A stretch of 11,900 nt of DNA from Chloroflexota bacterium. GTDB lineage: Bacteria; Chloroflexota; UBA11872; VXOZ01. The position numbers and the translations under genes were made by a program. Positions 1 to 5,600 of the stretch are shown here, in pieces. The notes beneath the pieces are model-generated. The model searched no databases, was not told the origin of the DNA, and saw only the letters and a program-made list of their open reading frames with translations. Where the stretch lies: positions 1-11,900 of the forward strand of contig VXOZ01000129.1 in the NCBI GenBank assembly GCA_009839775.1, written 5' to 3'. Numbering within the stretch: position 1 is the first letter of the stretch; each line of letters starts with the position of its first letter.

Positions 1-2692
1 CAGGGTGTCGCCTTGGGCGTGGCCGCCACTGCCGGTGACGCCGGAGACCAGGCTGACGGTCACGGCCGCGTTGGAACCGGTGTAGGAGGCGGTGTCGGTG
101 CCATCCCCACCGGTCAGGGTGTCGGCACCGGCGAGACCGGTGAGGGTGTCGTTGCCGGCCCCACCGCTGAGGCTGTTGGCGGAGGTATTGCCGGTCAGGG
201 TGTCGCCATGGGCGGAGCCGGTCAGGTTCTCGATCGTGGCCAGAGTGTCGCCCTGGGCATGGCCGCCGCTATGCGTTCCGGTGTTCAGGTTGACGGTCAC
301 AGCCGCGTTGGAGCCGGTGTAGGAGGCGGTGTCGGTGCCGTCCCCGCCGGTCAGGGTGTCACCGCCGGCGAGGCCGACGAGGGTGTCGTTGCCGGCGGTG
401 CCGCTGAGGCTGTTGGCGGAGGCATTGCCGGTCAGGGTGTCGCCATGGGTGGAGCCGGTCAGGTTCTCGATGGTGGCCAGGGTATCGCCCTGGGCGTGGC
501 CGCCGCTGCCGGTGCCGCTGGTCAGGCTGACGGTCACGGCCGCGTTGGAACCGGCGTAGGAGGCGGTGTCGTTGCCGGCCCCACCGGTCAGGGTGTCGCC
601 GCCGGCGAGGCCGGTGAGGGTGTCGTTGCCGGCCCCACCGCTGAGGCTGTTGGCATTGGCATCGCCGGTGAGGGTGTCGTTGTGGCCGGAGCCGGTCAGG
701 TTCTCGATGGTGGCCAGGGTATCGCCCTGGGCGTGGCCGCCACTACCGGTTCCGCTGGTCAGGCTGACGGTCACGGCCGCGTTGGAACCGGCGTAGGAGG
801 CGGTGTCGTTGCCGGCCCCACCGGTCAGGGTGTCGCCGCCGGCGAGGCCGGTGAGGGTGTCGTTGCCGGCGGCACCCTGGAGGTTGTTGGCCGAGGCATC
901 GCCGGTGAGCGTGTCACCATGGCCGGAGCCACTGATGATTTCAATGCTGGTGAAGGTGTCGCCCTGGGCGTCGCCGGTGTGCGTCCCGGTGTTCAGGTTG
1001 ACGGTCACGGCGGCGGCCGCGCCGGCGTAGCTGGCGATGTCGGTGCCGTTCCCGCCGTCCAGGGGGTCGGCCCCGGCGCGGCCGACGAGGGTGTCGTTGC
1101 CGGCGGCACCGCTGAGGCTGTTGGCATTGGCATCACCGGTGAGGGTGTCGTTGTGGCCGGAGCCGGTCAAGTTCTCGATGGTGGCCAGGGTATCGCCCTG
1201 GGCGTGGCCGCCACTACCGGTTCCGCTGGTCAGGCTGACGGTCACGGCCGCGTTGGAGCCGGCGTAGGAGGCGGTGTCGGTGCCGTTTCCGCCGGTCAGC
1301 GCATCTGCCCCGGCGAGACCGGTGAGGGTGTCATTGCCGGCGGCACCGCTGAGGCTGTTGGCATTGGCATCGCCGGTGAGGGTGTCGCCATGGCCGGAGC
1401 CAGTCAGGTTCTCGATCGTGGCCAGGGTGTCGCCCTGGGCATGGCCGCCGCTGCCGGCGCCGCTGGTCAGGCTGACGGTCACGGCCGCATTGGAGCCGGC
1501 GTAGCTGGCGGTGTCGGTGCCGTCCCCACCGGTCAGCGCATCTGCCCCGGCAAGACCGGTGAGGGTGTCATTGCCGGCGGCACCGCTGAGGGTGTTGGCA
1601 TTGGCATCGCCGGTGAGGGTGTCGCCATGGCCGGAGCCGGTCAGGTTCTCGATCGTGGCCAGGGTATCGCCTTGGGCGTGGCCGCCGCTGCCGGTGCCGC
1701 TGGTCAGGCTGACGGTCACGGCTGCGTTGGAGCCGGTGTAGGAGGCGGTGTCGGTGCCGGCGTTGCCGGTTAGCGTGTCAGCTCCACCGAGGCCGATAAG
1801 GGTGTCGTTGCCAGCCCCACCGGTGAGGGTGTTGGCATTGGCATCGCCGGTCAGGGTGTCGTTGTGGCTGGAGCCGGTCAGGTTCTCGATCGTGGCCAGG
1901 GTGTCGCCCTGGGCGTGGCCACCGCTGTGTGTCCCGGTGTTCAGGTTGACGGTCACGGCCGCGTTGGAGCCGGTGTAGGAGGCGGTGTCGGTGCCGTTTC
2001 CGCCGGTCAGCGTGTCGCCGCCGGCGAGGCCGACGAGGGTGTCGTTGCCGGCGGCGCCCTGGAGGGTGTTGGCATTGGCATCGCCGGTCAGGGTGTCGTT
2101 GTGGCTGGAGCCGGTCAGGTTCTCGATCGTGGCCAGGGTGTCGCCCTGGGCATGGCCGCCGCTGCCGGCGCCGCTGGTCAGGCTGACGGTCACGGCCGCG
2201 TTGGAGCCGGCATAGGAGGCGGTGTCGGTGCCGGCGTTACCGGTCAGTGTGTCGGCTCCACCGAGGCCGATGAGGGTGTCGTTGCCGGCGGCACCCTGGA
2301 GGTTGTTGGCATTGGCATCGCCAGTCAGGGTGTCGCCATGGGCGGAGCCGCTGATGATTTCAATGCTGGTGAAGGTGTCGCCCTGGGCATCCCCGGTGTG
2401 CGTCCCGGTGTTCAGGTTGACGGTCACGGCGGCCGCCGCGCCGGCGTAGGAAGCGGTGTCGGTACCGGCCCCGCCGTCCAGGGGGTCGGCACCGGCAAGA
2501 CCGACGAGGGTATCGTTGCCGGCGGCACCCTGGAGGCTGTTGGCATTGGCATTGCCGGTGAGGATGTCGCCATGGCCAGAGCCGGTCAGGTTCTCGATGG
2601 CTGTGAGGGTGTCGCCTTGGGCGTGGCCGCCGCTGCCAGTGCCGCTGGTCAGGCTGACGGTCACGGCCGCGTTGGAGCCGGTGTAGCTGGCG
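1..2692 (-). repeat. Tandem array of 237/234-bp repeats (79/78-residue RTX units), running off the window
   Basis: Eleven complete units start (plus-strand phase) at 92, 329, 566, 803, 1037, 1274, 1511, 1748, 1985, 2222 and 2456, with part of another at 1-91. Spacing is 237 bp except for two 234-bp units (803 and 2222). Each unit encodes a beta-strand-rich half (DTASYAGSNAAVTVSL, then a Gly/Ser/Thr loop, GGHAQGDTLATIENLTGS) and an RTX half (GDTLTGNA, a short link, GNDTLVGLAG, GDTLTGGDG). All units keep the frame. Many canonical aspartates are conserved, though one roll turn (VGLAG) is degenerate. Such arrays are typical of long bacterial surface proteins. Copy number is liable to change by recombination and to be misassembled. 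Confidence 0.9.
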
Positions 2693-5600
2693 GTATCGGT
2701 GCCGGCCCCGCCGTCCAGTACGTCGTTGTCGGCGCCACCGTTCAGCGTGTCGTTGCCGTTGTTGCCGTTCAGCGTGTCGACACCATCGTTGCCGAACAGC
2801 ATGTCGTTGCCGTCGTTGCCGTTCAGTGTGTCGCAGCCGTTGTTGCCAAACAGCGTGTCGTCACCGGCGCCACCGTTCAGCGTATCGCAGCCGTCGCCTC
2901 CCCTAAAGTTGTTGGCATTGGCATCGCCGGTGAGGATGTCGTTGTGGTCGGAGCCGATCAGGTTCTCGATGGCGGTGAGGGTGTCGCCCTGGGCGTAGCC
3001 GCCACTGCCCGTGCCGGTGGCCAGGTTGACGGACACCGCGGCGTCGGACCCGGCGTAGTCCGCGGTGTCCGTCCCGGTCCCGCCATCCAGCGTGTCGTTG
3101 CCAGGGCTGCCGATGAGGAAGTCATTGCCGCCCTTGCCGGTCAGCGTATCGTCGCCTTCGTAGCCTTGGAGGACGTTGTCTCCATCATCGCCGACGAGGA
3201 AGAGGGCAATGGCCAAACCAGCGAAACGCTCGATATTGACGAGGGTGTCGCCTTCTCCGTGGCCGCCGCTGGTGGTATACGTCCCGTCGGTGGTGATGGT
3301 GAGGTCCACCGAAGCGTAGGGTCCCGAGTAGTACACGGTGTCTGTACCGGGACCACCGTCCAGCTTGTCGGCGCCGGGACCGCCGTCCAGCCGGTCATCG
3401 CCGGGACCGCCGTCCAGCTGGTCATCGCCGGGACCGCCGTCCAGCTGGTCGTTGCCGGGACCGCCGTCCAGCTGGTCGTTGCCGCCGTGCCCCTTGAGAA
3501 TGTCATTGCCGCGGTTGCCGTACACCTTGTCGTTGCCGCCCCACCCCGACAGGCATTCATGGTCGCGATCTCCGGTCAGCGTATCTTCTCCCGGATAGAC
3601 GTGGTCGGTTGTATAAACGTAACTCGTCCGTACCACAGGGCCGAGGGCGTCGCCCCGCCGCGGCCGTATCCAGATATTGTAGTAGTAGTATTCGCAGGGC
3701 AGACCGCTGAGGGTGGTGTACAACGTGCCGTCCAACCACTCGGCTGGAGGGGAGCCGGAGATTCCTTTCCAGCCCGGTATTCCCCGGAAGCCGCTCCAGT
3801 GAGCGGGGACCCCTTCGTACCAGTATTCATAGGTGAGCGTGTCGTCACCGGGATCGTCCCAGAACAGGGTTACCTCCTGCGCGCCATCGTTCCAAGTCTT
3901 CCAGGCATCGAAACCCGTGATCAGGGGAATGCTCACGTCGAAGAGGGTAACGAAAGCCAGACTTTCGAAGCAGTAGGTTCGGCTGCCCGCCACCGCCTGC
4001 AGCAAAATTCCGTAGGTCCGCTCGTTGACGAGGCCGGACACCGTGTGCGAAGTGGTACCGGCGTTGCTGCCGGGGACATCACGCCAGACACCGCGATGGA
4101 CACCAAACCCGTTGCCTTCCTGGAGCATGTACTGGTACTTGGTGATGGCGGAGATGCCGGGGTCGTCCCAACCCACCCTGACGCTGCCGTTGCTGAAGGT
4201 GACTTCGATGTTGGTTATCTTCTTGGACTGGGCCCGGCAATCAAACATGGGGAAGAGGTTCGCGTTGAGCCCTCCGCTCACCCACACTTCAATGTCGGTG
4301 CGGCGCATTGCAATCAGTTCATTGTCGTCGTCGAGAATCTTGAACTCCATTTGATATACGCCGTTCTCGGGAACGGTGATGTCGGTGCTGGTCTGGTCAA
4401 CAGGCAAGGAACGCTGGTTTCCTCCCTGGTCCTGGGCTTGGGAATCCGTCCCAGTTCGCCACCAGCGCAGTGAGTAGGAGGCCGCGTCAGGGACCGAGTC
4501 CCAGGATGCAGTGATGGTCCTGGACTGAAGTTTGCCGGCGGCGTTCAGGGTAGGCGCCACATGAAATACGGCCGCTGGCAAGACGTTCACCGTCTGGTCG
4601 ACCTTCGGTCCGCAGCCGCCGTCGTTGCAGGCATTCAGGCGGATCACCCACCGGTTATGGCCGGACATGGTGATGGTGGCACTGGTCTCGGAGATGGTGG
4701 TTTGGTTGCCCGGATCAAAGTTGCCGTCGGCCTGCCGCCAGCTCAGCTTATAGGAAGTCGCACCGTCGACGGCATCCCACGTCGCCGCGAGGTTCAGCTC
4801 GCCCGGCGTGGTGCTGACGGCAAAGTTCTCCGGCAGGCCTGGTGGGTCGGTCAGAGACAGTTCAACGGCCTGCCCGGTGAAGCCAGGCGTACTGTCGCCG
4901 CCCTCGACGGCCCGTTTCAAAGGGGTGTCGTCGTCGTGGGTGTAGTCCAGGGTGACGGTCTGGCCGTCCACAAGTGCCGCAGTCAAATCCAGGGTGATCA
5001 CAGCACCGCTGGCGGTCACGCTCTTGACCGTAATAGTCCCGGTGGAATCATCCTCGTTGACCACGCTGACCGTGAACTGTTCGACAGTTGGCACGGGGCT
5101 TCCCTGTACCGCTTGATTGAAGGTCAGCTTGACGGCCTCTTGGCTTGCCGTAGCGCTCAGCAGCGCGGGATGGCTCTCCCAGTCGATGAGGAAATCGCCC
5201 TTCACCGATGCGGACAGGCCATCGGGATCGGTGGCAGTCAGGGTAACCGTCGTTGTCAACGGGTCGGGTAGGGCCGGGACAAGCGCGTTCCAGTCGGCGT
5301 CGGCATCCGCCTCGAAGAACACCTGCGAGGTTGCCTCGATGGGACGGGAATTTTGCGTCAACTGTTCTTCAGTGGGAATACCGAGCTCTTGTACCAGTGA
5401 GCGATGGTCGGCAAGGACGGAGACGGTGTAGGTCAGCTCATCGCCGTCCGGGTCGGAAAAGACGCCATGGAAGGGCTTGCTGACGGATGTTCCCCGCGGC
5501 GCATTGTTCCGATTGACGAAGGAGTTGTAGTTCTCTGCCTGTGTATTGACCGTCGGTGCTCGGTTGGGCACCGGCGTGGGTGTGGGGCCCGGTGTGGGTG

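Noticed and set aside
1..2692. Possible CRISPR array or satellite because of regular repeats
   Set aside because: The units are 237 bp, contiguous, coding and without unique spacers. They keep one reading frame and encode RTX motifs.
13..4473. Two long plus-strand ORFs (586 and 869 residues) and many regular 76-residue plus-strand ORFs across the repeat region
   Set aside because: They are antisense shadows of the minus-strand RTX gene. Their regular spacing copies the 237-bp repeat, and their products are low-complexity Gly/Ala/Val or Pro/Ser/Val sequences with no recognisable fold, whereas the minus-strand frame gives clear RTX, Fn3 and Ig motifs.
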